Below, one piece after another: positions 44,034-53,217 of a stretch of 64,000 bases of DNA; position 1 is the first letter of the stretch, and each line of letters starts with the position of its first letter. The position numbers and the translations under genes are program-made. The DNA comes from JADJVL01 sp046331545 (GTDB taxonomy: Bacteria > Acidobacteriota > Holophagae > Holophagales > Holophagaceae): contig JAXLQR010000002.1 in the NCBI GenBank assembly GCA_046331545.1, forward strand, positions 1,178,001-1,242,000, written 5' to 3'. A model generated the notes under the pieces. That model searched no databases. It was not told the DNA's origin and worked only from the letters and a program-made list of their open reading frames with translations.

Positions 44034-44254
44034 CTGCGGACCGCGCGGATCCCGTTCCCCGGACGGCCCGCCGCCCCTGGCGGGGCTCCGACGGCACGGG
44101 TCCCAAATTTCCCTTGGCAGCCGCCCCGGGTCATGGCTCCATGGACGCACCCATCCATCCTGGTGGCCTTTGACAAGCTCCCGCGCTGGAAGCCTGGCAG
44201 GCGCGAGGAGTCCCTCCGTTCCCAGGCCCATCATCTTTCCAAGCAGGTAGCACC
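44034..44254. other. Gene-free leader before the first cold-shock gene
   Basis: With the preceding duplicated block, bases 43903-44254 carry no gene I can support. The last 220 bases probably hold the promoter and a long 5' leader for the first cold-shock gene, as is usual for csp genes. The end (GCAGGTAGCACC before the ATG) is the same as before the second copy. No open reading frame with good codon structure is present. Confidence 0.6.
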
Positions 44255-44458
44255 ATGGCAGAAGGCATCGTGAAGTGGTTCAACGCCGAGAAGGGCTTCG
44301 GCTTCATCACCCCCGACGGCGGCGGCGCGGACCTCTTCGTCCACTTTTCCGCGATCCAGGACAAGGGCTTCCGCACCCTGGCCGAGAACCAGCGCGTCAG
44401 CTTCGACGTCGCCCAGGGACAGAAGGGGCTCCAGGCGACCAACGTCTTCAAGCTCTGA
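44255..44458 (+). CDS. Cold-shock protein, copy 1
   Basis: A 67-residue single OB-fold protein: GIVKWFNAEKGFGFITPDGG and DLFVHFSAIQ carry the RNP1 and RNP2 nucleic-acid-binding motifs. It binds RNA or single-stranded DNA and acts as an RNA chaperone. A hairpin follows the stop after about 20 bases. The second copy differs at only three of 67 residues (A/V, F/V, L/A). Sequence between ATG and stop is also almost identical in DNA. Confidence 0.95.
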   Translation: MAEGIVKWFNAEKGFGFITPDGGGADLFVHFSAIQDKGFRTLAENQRVSFDVAQGQKGLQATNVFKL

Positions 44459-44477
44459 GGACTTCCCGTCCCCGTCC

Positions 44478-44503
44478 CCAAGCGGCCCTCCGGGGCCGCT
44501 TGG
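44478..44503 (+). terminator. Hairpin after the first cold-shock gene
   Basis: CCAAGCGGCCC and GGGCCGCTTGG form a perfect 11-bp stem with a TCCG tetraloop. There is no downstream T-tract, so termination would be weak or Rho-assisted; it may also block 3' decay. Confidence 0.6.
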
Positions 44504-44710
44504 CGCGTCCGGGGGTGGGTGTGTGGCCGTGGCTCCCCAAGTGCGGGAAGGGTGACCTGGGTTCCTCCTTTTTTGTGGCCTTTCCCCGCGAACCGTGGGG
44601 AAATGGTCCCGAACCCATCCTCGGGATGGCCATTCGACAGGCTTTTGCGTCCATCGCCCGGGGGGCGCGCAGGCTCAAACCCTCCGGGCTATTTTTCTGC
44701 AGGTAGCACC

Positions 44711-44914
44711 ATGGCTGAAGGCATCGTGAAGTGGTTCAACGCCGAGAAGGGCTTCGGGTTCATCACCCCCGACGGCGGCGGCGCGGACCTCTTCGTCCAC
44801 TTTTCCGCGATCCAGGACAAGGGTTTCCGCACCCTGGCCGAGAACCAGCGCGTCAGCTTCGACGTCGTCCAGGGCCAGAAGGGCCTCCAGGCGACCAACG
44901 TCGTCAAGGCCTGA
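44711..44914 (+). CDS. Cold-shock protein, copy 2
   Basis: A 67-residue OB-fold protein nearly identical to copy 1, including RNP1 (KGFGFITP) and RNP2 (LFVHFSAI). The ATG at 44711 is chosen over longer in-frame readings because it gives the full-length family match. The 17 bases GCAGGTAGCACCATGGC before and at the start are the same in both copies. About 250 bases of leader separate it from copy 1, suggesting its own temperature-sensitive control. It lies 28 bases before the TPR gene. Confidence 0.95.
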   Translation: MAEGIVKWFNAEKGFGFITPDGGGADLFVHFSAIQDKGFRTLAENQRVSFDVVQGQKGLQATNVVKA

Positions 44915-44942
44915 CCCTTCGGGCCATCATGAGGGGCCGCGG

Positions 44943-46607
44943 ATGAAGCCTCGCACCCTGATCCCCCTCGCCGTCGTCCTGGGCTTCCTGGCCTGGGCCG
45001 CCCGCGCCGCGTCCCCGGAGCGCGGGGTCGCCGCCGTCGTGGCCTGGTCGGCCCTCGGCGGAGGGGCCGCCTTCGCGCTTTTCCGGCGCGGCGTGCTGGC
45101 GCCCCGGGCCCTCGGGAGGGCCGAGGCCGCCTGGGCCGGGGAGGCCTCGCCCGCCACGGTCCTGGCCCTCACCGAAGGCGTGAAGGATTGCGGTGGCGAG
45201 GTCGGACACCGCCTCCGCCGGCTGCGGGGCGGCGCCGCCCTCGCCCAGGGCCTCCGCAACGCGGCGTGGGGAGAGTACCTGGAGGCCGACCTGGCCCGCC
45301 TGCCCCTCCTGCTCCGGCCCCTGGCGCGCCGGGGCCTGCGCCGGCTGCCCGAAACGCCCTCCCGCGCCCGCCTCGCGGGCGCGCGGGTCCTCGTGCGCTG
45401 CTTACCCCGCAGCCCCTCCCTGCGCCACGTCCTCGGCATCCTGCTGCTCCGCCAGGCGGACGAGGCCTCCCACCGGGAGGCCTGGGAAACCTTCGAGGCG
45501 GCCCTGCCCTGGGCGCAGGCCGACCCCCTGCTGCTGGAGGACATCTTCACCGCCGCCGCGGCCAAGCCGCTGGACGACGTCGCCGAGCGGGCCCTCCAGG
45601 CCCTGCTCCGCGGCCACGCCGATCCCCGGGTGGCCTGGGACCGCGGCGCGGCCGCCCGCTACCTGCTCCAGCGGGGCCGGTTCCAGGAGGCCCTGGCCCT
45701 GGCGACGGCGCAGCCCGCGGCGTTCCGGCGGGACGAATGGCCCTGGGTGGCCGAGGCCGCGGGCCTGCGGGTGCTCGGGGACCTGGAGGGCTCCCTCAGG
45801 GCCTGTGAACTCGGGCTGCGCGACCATCCGGGGGCCTACCGGCTCTGGATGGAGAAGTTCCAGACCTGCCTCGAGCTGCGGCGGATGGACGAGGCCGCCC
45901 GCTGCCTGGAGGAGGCCCGGGGGACCCTGCCCCAGGACATCCCCGAACTTCGGTGGGAATGGCTGCGCCGGGACGCGGAGTTCGCGTTCTTCGTGGACGG
46001 CGACGCGGAGCGCGCCCTGCGGGCCCTGGCCCAGGTCCCGGCCGAGCACCAGGGCCGGCAGCATCCGCCGCTCCGACTCCAGCTCCTGGCCGCCACCGAA
46101 CAGTACGAGCAGGCCCTCGCGGGCCTCGAAACGCACCTGCAGGCCGCGCCCCAGGACGTGGACCTCCGCCTGCTGCAGGCCGACTGCCTCGCCGGCCTGG
46201 AGGGCTGGGAGGCCCTGCAGGACCTGCTGGACGGCCTGCCCTCCCCCGCCCAGGAACGCCCGGAGTACTGGCACCTCCGGGGCCTCGCCCTCGCCCACCA
46301 GGGGAACGCCCTGGCCGCGCGCATGGACCTTGAACGGGCCGCCCGCATGGCCCCCGACCGGCTCCGCTTCGTGCTGGACGCGGGCCACGCCTGCGCGGAG
46401 CTCGGGGAGTGGGAGCGCTCGGAGGAGCACTGGCGCCAGGCCCTCCGCCTGGAACCGGCCTGCGAGGAGGCCCTCGTCCAGCTCTCGGACAGCCGGCTCG
46501 CCCTCCACGACGCCGAAGGCGCCCGCCGGATGCTGCGGGAGTGCCTTCTCAGGAATCCGGATTCGGCGGACGCCCAGGAACGACTCGCGGAACTGGAGGC
46601 CAACTGA
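44943..46607 (+). CDS. Membrane-anchored TPR protein
   Basis: A 554-residue protein with two N-terminal hydrophobic helices (LIPLAVVLGFLAWAARA and VAAVVAWSALGGGAAFALF) followed by a long run of helical repeats. TPR-like units are visible in ALPWAQADPLLLEDIFTAAAAK, LRVLGDLEGSLRACELGLRDHPGAYRLW and GLALAHQGNALAARMDLERAARMAPDRL; the final units end HWRQALRLEPACEEALVQLSDSRLALHDAEGA. It probably acts as a scaffold on the cytoplasmic or periplasmic face of the membrane. Partners are unknown. Confidence 0.75.
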   Translation: MKPRTLIPLAVVLGFLAWAARAASPERGVAAVVAWSALGGGAAFALFRRGVLAPRALGRAEAAWAGEASPATVLALTEGVKDCGGEVGHRLRRLRGGAALAQGLRNAAWGEYLEADLARLPLLLRPLARRGLRRLPETPSRARLAGARVLVRCLPRSPSLRHVLGILLLRQADEASHREAWETFEAALPWAQADPLLLEDIFTAAAAKPLDDVAERALQALLRGHADPRVAWDRGAAARYLLQRGRFQEALALATAQPAAFRRDEWPWVAEAAGLRVLGDLEGSLRACELGLRDHPGAYRLWMEKFQTCLELRRMDEAARCLEEARGTLPQDIPELRWEWLRRDAEFAFFVDGDAERALRALAQVPAEHQGRQHPPLRLQLLAATEQYEQALAGLETHLQAAPQDVDLRLLQADCLAGLEGWEALQDLLDGLPSPAQERPEYWHLRGLALAHQGNALAARMDLERAARMAPDRLRFVLDAGHACAELGEWERSEEHWRQALRLEPACEEALVQLSDSRLALHDAEGARRMLRECLLRNPDSADAQERLAELEAN

Positions 46608-46625
46608 GGGCCGGCCGGCCCGGGC

Positions 46626-47756
46626 TCAGATGTGCGCCTGCTTCAGCGCCGCCAGCTTGTTGTCGAAGCGCTGCCGCTGGCGGGGGTCGGCCCAGCGCCG
46701 GGCCAGCTCGAGGCTCTGCTGGGCCTCGTTCAGCTTGCCCAGGGAGACCCGGATCCCCGCCTCCAGGGCGTAGAACTCCGGATCGTAGGGCTGGAGCCGG
46801 ATGGCCATCTTGATGGACTTGAGGGCGTCCTCGATCCGTCCATCGTTCAGCGCCTCCTCCGCGAGGAAGGCATGGAAGTAGGGGTCCCGCTTGCGCAGCT
46901 CCAGCCCGAGCTGGCGGTAGCGCACCGACTCCTCCCAGCGCCCCTCGTTGCGGAGGAGGGCCTCCATGTTCCCGATCACCGTGGAGTCCCGGGGGTCCAG
47001 GGAGAGGGCCCGGCGGTAGCAGGCCTCGGCCTGGCGCGCGTCCCGGCGCTGGCTGTGGATCACGCCAAGCGTGTTCCAGCCCACGGGGCAGTCCGGGTCC
47101 GAGCGGATGGAGCGTTCCGCGAAGGCCTCCGCGGCGCGCAGGTCCCGTCCCAGCATGGACTCCACCGCGCGGTTCGAGGCCCAGAGGGCCCGGACCCGTC
47201 CCTCGGTGAGCATCGTCACCACGTAGTGGCCCTGCCGTCGCTGGACCTGCGGGAGGAAGTCGGCCACCAGATCCTCGAGGGGCGGCACCGAGGCGATGGC
47301 CACCAGGTGGCGCTCGTAGCGGATCAGGCCCTCCCGGCGGGTCCAGTGGGAGGTGTTCACGGGTTCGGCGTAGCGGGTCTCGATGCCCAGGCTGCGGGTG
47401 GCCGCCACGAAGAGGGCCGTGAGCCCCAGGCAGTTCGCCTTGCGGTCCTGCCAGACCTCGCGCAGCGTGCGGGTCCGGCTGTCGTCGTACTCGATGCCGA
47501 GGCCCCCTGATTCGGCCTCCCGGAAGAAGGCGCTCAGCAGGGCCTGGAGCTTCTGGGGCACGCCGTTCGAGCTCAGGGTGGCCCTCCGTGCGAATTCCGT
47601 CAGCCCCTCGGGCGGATCCAGGGGATCGACCTCCTCGGCGAGGCTCGCGGGGTCCCCGGCCGGAGGCGCGACGGGCGCCGGGAGGGCAGGCGCCTGGGCG
47701 CAGAGGGCCGTTCCGAGGAGGAGGGAGGCGAGGAGACGGAGCAGGAAGGTTTTCAT
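46626..47756 (-). CDS. Transglutaminase-like/TPR secreted protein
   Basis: A 376-residue protein with a signal peptide (LLRLLASLLLGTALCAQA). Residues about 50-170 resemble a transglutaminase-like cysteine domain: DRKANCLGLTALFVAATRSLGIETRYAEP gives the Cys and its helix, and RYERHLVAIASV the later histidine. Residues about 195-375 are TPRs (GWNTLGVIHSQRRDARQAEACYRRALSLDP; HAFLAEEALNDGRIEDALKSIKMAIRLQP). It may cleave or bind peptides in the periplasm. Activity is not proven. It runs convergent to the TPR gene before it. Confidence 0.75.
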   Translation of the reverse strand: MKTFLLRLLASLLLGTALCAQAPALPAPVAPPAGDPASLAEEVDPLDPPEGLTEFARRATLSSNGVPQKLQALLSAFFREAESGGLGIEYDDSRTRTLREVWQDRKANCLGLTALFVAATRSLGIETRYAEPVNTSHWTRREGLIRYERHLVAIASVPPLEDLVADFLPQVQRRQGHYVVTMLTEGRVRALWASNRAVESMLGRDLRAAEAFAERSIRSDPDCPVGWNTLGVIHSQRRDARQAEACYRRALSLDPRDSTVIGNMEALLRNEGRWEESVRYRQLGLELRKRDPYFHAFLAEEALNDGRIEDALKSIKMAIRLQPYDPEFYALEAGIRVSLGKLNEAQQSLELARRWADPRQRQRFDNKLAALKQAHI

Positions 47757-47902
47757 TCGGGTGCGCGGGGAGGGTCCCGGAGGGCCTTCCGGGTGGATGC
47801 GAGGATAGTCCCGCCTGGGCGGATGGCAAGATTCGCGTGGCCACCCGCGCCCCCCGGGGGGTGGATGGGGGCCGGGCCGAAGGGTCGTGCCATGCTTGCT
47901 CC

Positions 47903-48826
47903 ATGGCCCGAACCGCCACCGCCATCGTCTGCGCGTTCTCCCCCGTCGGCACGGAGGCCCTCCACGGGCTCCTCGAGGCCGGCGTGGAGGTGCTCGCGCT
48001 CTACACCTACGCCCAGGGCCCCGGCGAGACCTGGTTCGAACCTCCCGCCCGGCTCGCGGAGCGCACCGGCATTCCCGTGCGCGCCGTGCCGGACTTCAAC
48101 GCCGACGAGGTCTTCGCCGACCTGCAGGCCCAGGCCCCGGACCTCCTGTTCAGCTTCTACTTCCGCGAGATGATCCAGGCCCGCGTCCTGGAGATCCCTC
48201 CACTTGGAGCCTACAACCTCCATGGCTCCCTGCTGCCCGCCTACCGCGGTCGCGCCCCCATCAACTGGGTCCTGGCCCGGGGGGAGGCCATGACGGGCGT
48301 GACCCTCCACGCCATGACCCCCAAGCCCGACGACGGCGACATCGTGGGGCGGGCGAGCCTGCCCGTCGCGTGGGACGAAACCGCCCTGAGCCTCACCCTC
48401 CGGGCCGCGGAGGCGGGGAGGAGCCTTGTCCGGGAGATCGCGCCGCGGCTGGTGGCGGGGACCGCCGAGCGGGTCGTCCAGAGGACCCTCGGACCCAGCA
48501 CCTATTTCGGAGGCCGGAAGCCCGAGGACAGCCGCCTCGACTTCGCGCTGCCCGCGGCCCGGGCCTTCAACGAGATCCGCGCCGTGGCCGACCCCTGGCC
48601 GAACGCCTTCCTGGAGACGGAGGCCGGCCGGGTGCACGTGCCGTGGGCGCTGCCGAGCAAGTCCTCCTGCCCCCGGGGCCACTTCCGCGTGGAGCCGGAA
48701 GGCGTGCTGCTGGGCTTCGCCGACGGCGCGCTGCGCGTGCACGCGCTCCGGCAGGGCGGGGCGCGCCTCGAGCGGCCCACCGAGCAGGCCGAGGCCCTGC
48801 GGACCCTGGGGCTTCCCGAGGCCTGA
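47903..48826 (+). CDS. Formyltransferase family protein (ArnA N-terminal-like)
   Basis: A 307-residue enzyme: IVCAFSPVGTEALHGLLEAGVEVLALYTYA, the signature YNLHGSLLPAYRGRAPINWVLARGE with the catalytic Asn-His, and TPKPDDGDIVGRASLPV containing the conserved Asp. This is the 10-formyltetrahydrofolate transfer domain; ...PAYRGRAPINW is closer to ArnA formyltransferases and sugar-amine formylases than to tRNA formyltransferase. A short C-terminal domain follows (about 200-307). It probably formylates an amino sugar; the substrate is inferred. Confidence 0.82.
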   Translation: MARTATAIVCAFSPVGTEALHGLLEAGVEVLALYTYAQGPGETWFEPPARLAERTGIPVRAVPDFNADEVFADLQAQAPDLLFSFYFREMIQARVLEIPPLGAYNLHGSLLPAYRGRAPINWVLARGEAMTGVTLHAMTPKPDDGDIVGRASLPVAWDETALSLTLRAAEAGRSLVREIAPRLVAGTAERVVQRTLGPSTYFGGRKPEDSRLDFALPAARAFNEIRAVADPWPNAFLETEAGRVHVPWALPSKSSCPRGHFRVEPEGVLLGFADGALRVHALRQGGARLERPTEQAEALRTLGLPEA

Positions 48827-48900
48827 GACCGGCGGGCGGCGGAGCACCCGCCGCCGCCGGCCTGATAGCCTTTCCTGGCTCCCCTTCCCGCCGCGCCGAC

Positions 48901-51492
48901 ATGCCCCTCAGCCCTGGCTCCCTCGTGGGCCCCTACGAGATCCTGGGACCGCTGGCCACCGGCGGCATGAGCGAGGTGTACCGGGGCCGGGACCCGAAGC
49001 TGGGGCGCATGGTGGCGATCAAGGTGCTGCCCGCGCTGTTCTCGAAGGACCCGGCCTGGCTGCGCCGCTTCGAGACCGAGGCCCGGGCGGCGAGCGCCCT
49101 CAACCACCCGAACATCCTCGTGGTCCACGACCTGGGCCTCACCCACGAGATCCCCTACCTCGTCACCGAGCTCCTCGAGGGGGAGACCCTGCGGGAACGC
49201 CTGGCCCGGGGGCCGCTGCCCCTTCGGGACGCGCTGGACGTCGCCGGGCAGGTGACGGAGGCCCTCGAGGCCGCCCACGGCGCCGGCATCCTCCACCGGG
49301 ACGTGAAGCCCGAGAACGTCTTCCTCACCCGGGACGGGCGCGCGAAGCTCCTGGACTTCGGCCTCGCGAAGGCCATCCCCGTCCCGGCGGTGCCCCAGGG
49401 CGCGGAGCCCCGGCCCGCGGGGGCCCTCGCCGCCCGGGCCCAGCCCACGGCCGCCGGTTCCGTCTTCGGCACCATCGGCTACATGAGCCCCGAGCAGGCC
49501 CGCGGCGAGCCCCTGGACGGCCGCAGCGACCTCTTCGCCCTGGGCATCGTCCTGTGGGAGCTGCTGACCGGGCGGAACCCATTCCAGCGCGAGGATTTCA
49601 TCGGGACGCTGCAGGCCATCCTGAAGGAGGATCCGCCCCATGCGGAGCTCCCGCCGGACGTGCCCCCGGGGCTGGCCAGGCTCCTCGACGGGGCCCTCGC
49701 GAAGGACCGGGCCCAGCGCCTGCATTGCGCCCACGACGTGGCCTTCGCCCTCGAGTCGCTCCGGGACGAGGCCGGCCGCGGCGGGCGGGGGAGGCCGGAG
49801 GCGCGCTCCCGGCCGGGAACACGCCTCCCGGGGATCGGCCTCGGCCTCCTGGCCGGCGCGGCCCTCCTCGCCGCGGGCGTCCTGGCCTGGCGACGGGGCT
49901 GGCCCCCCTTCGAGCCGGCGCCGGCCCCGAGCTACACCCGGGTCAATCTCCGGCCCGGGACCCTCCACGCCGCGCGCTTCACCCCCGACGGGCAGGAGAT
50001 CCTGCTCGCCGGGCAGTGGGGCCAGGAGGCCTTCGGACTCTCCGTGTACCGGCCCGACAAGCGCGAGGAGCAGGACCTGCCCTTCGCCGGGACGAACCTC
50101 CTTGCGGTGGCCCCGGACGGGGAGATGCTGCTCGCCCAGGCCCCCTCGGGCAGCTACTTCACCTTCCTGGGGACCCTGGCCTCCGCGGGGTCGCGCAAGG
50201 TGGCGCCCAAGCCCCTGATGGGACAGGTGGCCTACGCCGACCGCTCGGCGAAGGGCGACCTCGCCGTGGTCACCGGCACCTGGGGCAACACGCACGTGGA
50301 GTGCCCGCCGGGACATCCCATCCCCCTGGAGGGGACGGCCTGGTGCTCCTGGCCGCGCTTCTCCCCGGACGGCCGCACGCTCGCCTTCCTCGCCCACCCC
50401 AACGCCTCCAGCGTGGCGGGCTCCCTGGCCGTGTACGACCTCGCGAGCGGGCGCGTGGAGATGCTGCCGGGGCGCTATTCGAGCCTCCAGGGCCTGGCGT
50501 GGCGCGGCGAGGAACTCTGGTACACCGCCGCGGAACGCGGTCCCGTCCAGGCCCTGCGGGCGCGCCGGCCCGGAGGGCCCGAGCGCCTGGTCCTGCGCCT
50601 CCCGGGAGACTTCGCGCTGCACGACGTCCGGTCCGACGGCACGGCCCTCCTGGCGCTCCAGCAGGACGAGGACCAGACCTACTTCCTCGAGGAGGGCCGG
50701 CCGCTCCGCGACCTCAGCTGGGGCCTCGGGATCCCGTGGGAGCTCTCGGACGACGGCGAGACCTACGTGTTCCAGGAGTACTCCAACATGGACGGCCTGG
50801 TATCCGACGGCTACGCGGGACGGACGGCGGGCGGCCCCCCCGTGCTGCTGTCCCGGGCCTCCAGTCCGCCCGGCCTCTCCCCGGACGGGTCCATGGCCGC
50901 GGTGCTGATCGCGGAGCCCTCCCTCCACGTCCAGCTCATCCCCCTCGGCACCGGCGCGCCCCGGGCCCTCCCGCCCGGGTCCTGCACCACGCATCCCGGC
51001 CTCGCGCCGCTCCTGTCGAGGGACGGCCGCCAGGTGTTCTGGGTGGCCGCCGAGAAGGGCAAGGGCTACCGCTACCTGGTCCAGGACCTGGCGGGCGGTC
51101 CACCCCGGACGCTCACGGAGGAGGGCGTCGGGTACGGGCGGCTCTCCCCGGACGGGCGCTCCCTGCTCACCGCCGACGGCCGCATCTGGGACACGCGGGC
51201 TCCGGGTGCCGCGCCCCGCGTCGCCAAGGGCACCGGCCCCGGGACGGACTGGAGGGTGGCCCGGTGGAGCGAGGACAGCCGGCGCCTCGTCACCTGGCGG
51301 GCGGAGCCCGGCGTGCTCAGCCTGGCGCTCCTGGACCCGGACACCGGCGTCCGCACGCCCTTCCGCGCGGTGAACCACCCCCGCATCACCCGCAACGCCA
51401 ACGCGGTCCGGGTGAGCGCGGATGGCCGTCGGGTCCTCTGGCGGCAGGCAGGCTGGAACTCCACGCTGCTGCTGGTGTCCGGCCTGAACTAG
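48901..51492 (+). CDS. Ser/Thr protein kinase with C-terminal beta-propeller
   Basis: An 863-residue membrane kinase. Residues about 12-285 form the kinase: Gly-loop LGPLATGGMSEVYRG, K41 (MVAIKVL), catalytic HRDVKPEN (132-139), DFG (152-154) and GTIGYMSPEQARG. One transmembrane helix (GIGLGLLAGAALLAAGVLAWRRGW, about 305-330) separates it from a periplasmic part of PD40/WD40-like repeats (ARFTPDGQEILLAGQW; PRFSPDGRTLAFLAHPN; GRLSPDGRSLLTADGR). Such kinases are common in Acidobacteriota. The propeller is probably the sensor and the kinase acts on cytoplasmic targets. No regulator is adjacent. Confidence 0.93.
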   Translation: MPLSPGSLVGPYEILGPLATGGMSEVYRGRDPKLGRMVAIKVLPALFSKDPAWLRRFETEARAASALNHPNILVVHDLGLTHEIPYLVTELLEGETLRERLARGPLPLRDALDVAGQVTEALEAAHGAGILHRDVKPENVFLTRDGRAKLLDFGLAKAIPVPAVPQGAEPRPAGALAARAQPTAAGSVFGTIGYMSPEQARGEPLDGRSDLFALGIVLWELLTGRNPFQREDFIGTLQAILKEDPPHAELPPDVPPGLARLLDGALAKDRAQRLHCAHDVAFALESLRDEAGRGGRGRPEARSRPGTRLPGIGLGLLAGAALLAAGVLAWRRGWPPFEPAPAPSYTRVNLRPGTLHAARFTPDGQEILLAGQWGQEAFGLSVYRPDKREEQDLPFAGTNLLAVAPDGEMLLAQAPSGSYFTFLGTLASAGSRKVAPKPLMGQVAYADRSAKGDLAVVTGTWGNTHVECPPGHPIPLEGTAWCSWPRFSPDGRTLAFLAHPNASSVAGSLAVYDLASGRVEMLPGRYSSLQGLAWRGEELWYTAAERGPVQALRARRPGGPERLVLRLPGDFALHDVRSDGTALLALQQDEDQTYFLEEGRPLRDLSWGLGIPWELSDDGETYVFQEYSNMDGLVSDGYAGRTAGGPPVLLSRASSPPGLSPDGSMAAVLIAEPSLHVQLIPLGTGAPRALPPGSCTTHPGLAPLLSRDGRQVFWVAAEKGKGYRYLVQDLAGGPPRTLTEEGVGYGRLSPDGRSLLTADGRIWDTRAPGAAPRVAKGTGPGTDWRVARWSEDSRRLVTWRAEPGVLSLALLDPDTGVRTPFRAVNHPRITRNANAVRVSADGRRVLWRQAGWNSTLLLVSGLN

Positions 51493-51617
51493 CCCCGGCT
51501 CCGGCAGGTTCCCCGCACTCGGAAGGGTCGCCCCCTCCTGGTACACTGGAATGCTGGCGCAGAAGCGCCGATCCGCTGGATTTCCAGCCTTCCCCCCGTT
51601 CCCATCCCGGTGACGCC

Positions 51618-53165
51618 ATGACCACGACCGCCCCGACCACGACCTGGACGAAGGACAGCATCTTCGAGGCTCTCGGCCTCGCCGACGTGAATTCGGGCGT
51701 CTCCGACGGCGCCTTCTTCTCGAATCCCCGCGGTCCCGAGCTGGTGAGCGAGAACCCCGCCACCGGCGAGCGGCTGGCCTCGGTGAAGCAGGGCGACGAC
51801 GCCGACTACGAGGCCATGATGGCCTCCGCCACCAAGGCCTTCGAGACCTGGCGCATGATGCCGGCCCCCCAGCGCGGCGAGATCGTCCGGCAGCTCGGCG
51901 AGGCCTTCCGGAAGCACAAGGAGCCCCTGGGCGCACTCATCAGCCTGGAGATGGGCAAGATCCTCTCCGAAGGCCTGGGCGAGGTGCAGGAGATGATCGA
52001 CATCTGCGACTTCGCCGTGGGCCTCTCGCGCCAGCTCTACGGCCTCTCCATGCACTCCGAGCGCCCCGGCCACCGCATGTACGAGCAGTGGCACCCCCTG
52101 GGCCCCGTCGCCGTCATCACCGCCTTCAACTTCCCCATGGCGGTGTGGGCCTGGAACGCCATGCTGGCCGCGGTCTGCGGCGACGTCACCCTCTGGAAGC
52201 CCTCCTCCAAGGTGCCCCTCTGCGCCGTGGCGGTGCAGAAGATCACCGACGAAGTCATGGAGCGGCACGGCCTGAAGGGCGTCTTCACCCTCATCGTGGG
52301 CCGCGGCAAGGACGTGGGCGAGCGCATCAACAACGACCCCCGGGTGCCCCTCATCTCCTTCACCGGCTCGGGCCGCATGGGCCAGCACGTGGGCGTCTGC
52401 GCGGCCAAGCGCTTCGGCCGGACCATCCTCGAGCTGGGTGGCAACAACGCCATCATCGTGATGGACGACGCGAACCTGGACCTGGCGCTGCGGGCCATCG
52501 CCTTCGGCGCCGCCGGGACCGCGGGCCAGCGCTGCACCACCACCCGCCGCCTCTTCCTCCAGAAGGGCATCGCGAAGGGCCTCCTCGACCGCCTCGTGAA
52601 GGCCTACGGCAGCCTGCCCATCGGCGACCCCCTCGCCCCGGGCACCCTGGTCGGGCCGCTCATCGACGCCGGCGCCGTCAAGGACTTCGAGGCCGCGATC
52701 CAGCGCGCCGTGGACGAGGGCGGCACCGTCATCGCGGGCGGCAAGCGGGTGGAGGGCGCCGGGAACTACGTGCAGCCCACCATCATCCGCTGCCCGAAGC
52801 AGCTCGCCATCACCTGCGAGGAGACCTTCGCGCCCATCCTCTACGTGATGGAGTTCGAGAAGCTCGACAAGGCCATCGAGGTGCACAACGCCGTGCCCCA
52901 GGGCCTCTCCTCGGCGATCTTCACCACCAACCTGCTCCACGCCGAGCGCTTCCTGGGCCCCAACGGCTCGGACTGCGGCATCGCCAATGTCAACATCGGC
53001 ACGTCGGGCGCCGAGATCGGCGGCGCCTTCGGCGGCGAGAAGGAGACCGGCGGCGGCCGCGAGTCCGGCTCCGACGCCTGGAAGGCCTACATGCGCCGCC
53101 AGACCTGCACCATCAACCACAGCACGGCCCTGCCCCTCGCCCAGGGCGTGAAGTTCGACATCTGA
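51618..53165 (+). CDS. ALDH7-type aldehyde dehydrogenase (aminoadipate-semialdehyde dehydrogenase-like)
   Basis: A 515-residue NAD(P)-dependent ALDH: VITAFNFPMAVWAWNAMLAAVCGD, TLWKPSSKVPL, ISFTGSGRMGQHV, catalytic Glu in LELGGNNAI, catalytic Cys in GTAGQRCTTTRRLFL, and the ALDH7-specific C-terminus FGGEKETGGGRESGSDAWKAYMRRQTCTINHS. The ALDH7 group oxidises L-aminoadipate semialdehyde (piperideine-6-carboxylate) to aminoadipate. This follows saccharopine dehydrogenase in lysine breakdown, whose gene is at 3005-4087. Start at the ATG at 51618. Confidence 0.92.
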   Translation: MTTTAPTTTWTKDSIFEALGLADVNSGVSDGAFFSNPRGPELVSENPATGERLASVKQGDDADYEAMMASATKAFETWRMMPAPQRGEIVRQLGEAFRKHKEPLGALISLEMGKILSEGLGEVQEMIDICDFAVGLSRQLYGLSMHSERPGHRMYEQWHPLGPVAVITAFNFPMAVWAWNAMLAAVCGDVTLWKPSSKVPLCAVAVQKITDEVMERHGLKGVFTLIVGRGKDVGERINNDPRVPLISFTGSGRMGQHVGVCAAKRFGRTILELGGNNAIIVMDDANLDLALRAIAFGAAGTAGQRCTTTRRLFLQKGIAKGLLDRLVKAYGSLPIGDPLAPGTLVGPLIDAGAVKDFEAAIQRAVDEGGTVIAGGKRVEGAGNYVQPTIIRCPKQLAITCEETFAPILYVMEFEKLDKAIEVHNAVPQGLSSAIFTTNLLHAERFLGPNGSDCGIANVNIGTSGAEIGGAFGGEKETGGGRESGSDAWKAYMRRQTCTINHSTALPLAQGVKFDI

Positions 53166-53177
53166 GGCCGCGGCCTC

Positions 53178-53212
53178 CGCGCCCGGCCCGGCGGAGCGCA
53201 AGGCCGGGCGCG
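53178..53212. terminator. Bidirectional hairpin between convergent genes
   Basis: CGCGCCCGGCC and GGCCGGGCGCG form a perfect 11-bp stem with a 13-base loop. It fills the short gap between the ALDH gene and the convergent sulfotransferase gene, the expected place for a two-way terminator. No T-tract follows on either strand. Confidence 0.6.
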
Positions 53213-53217
53213 AGCCG

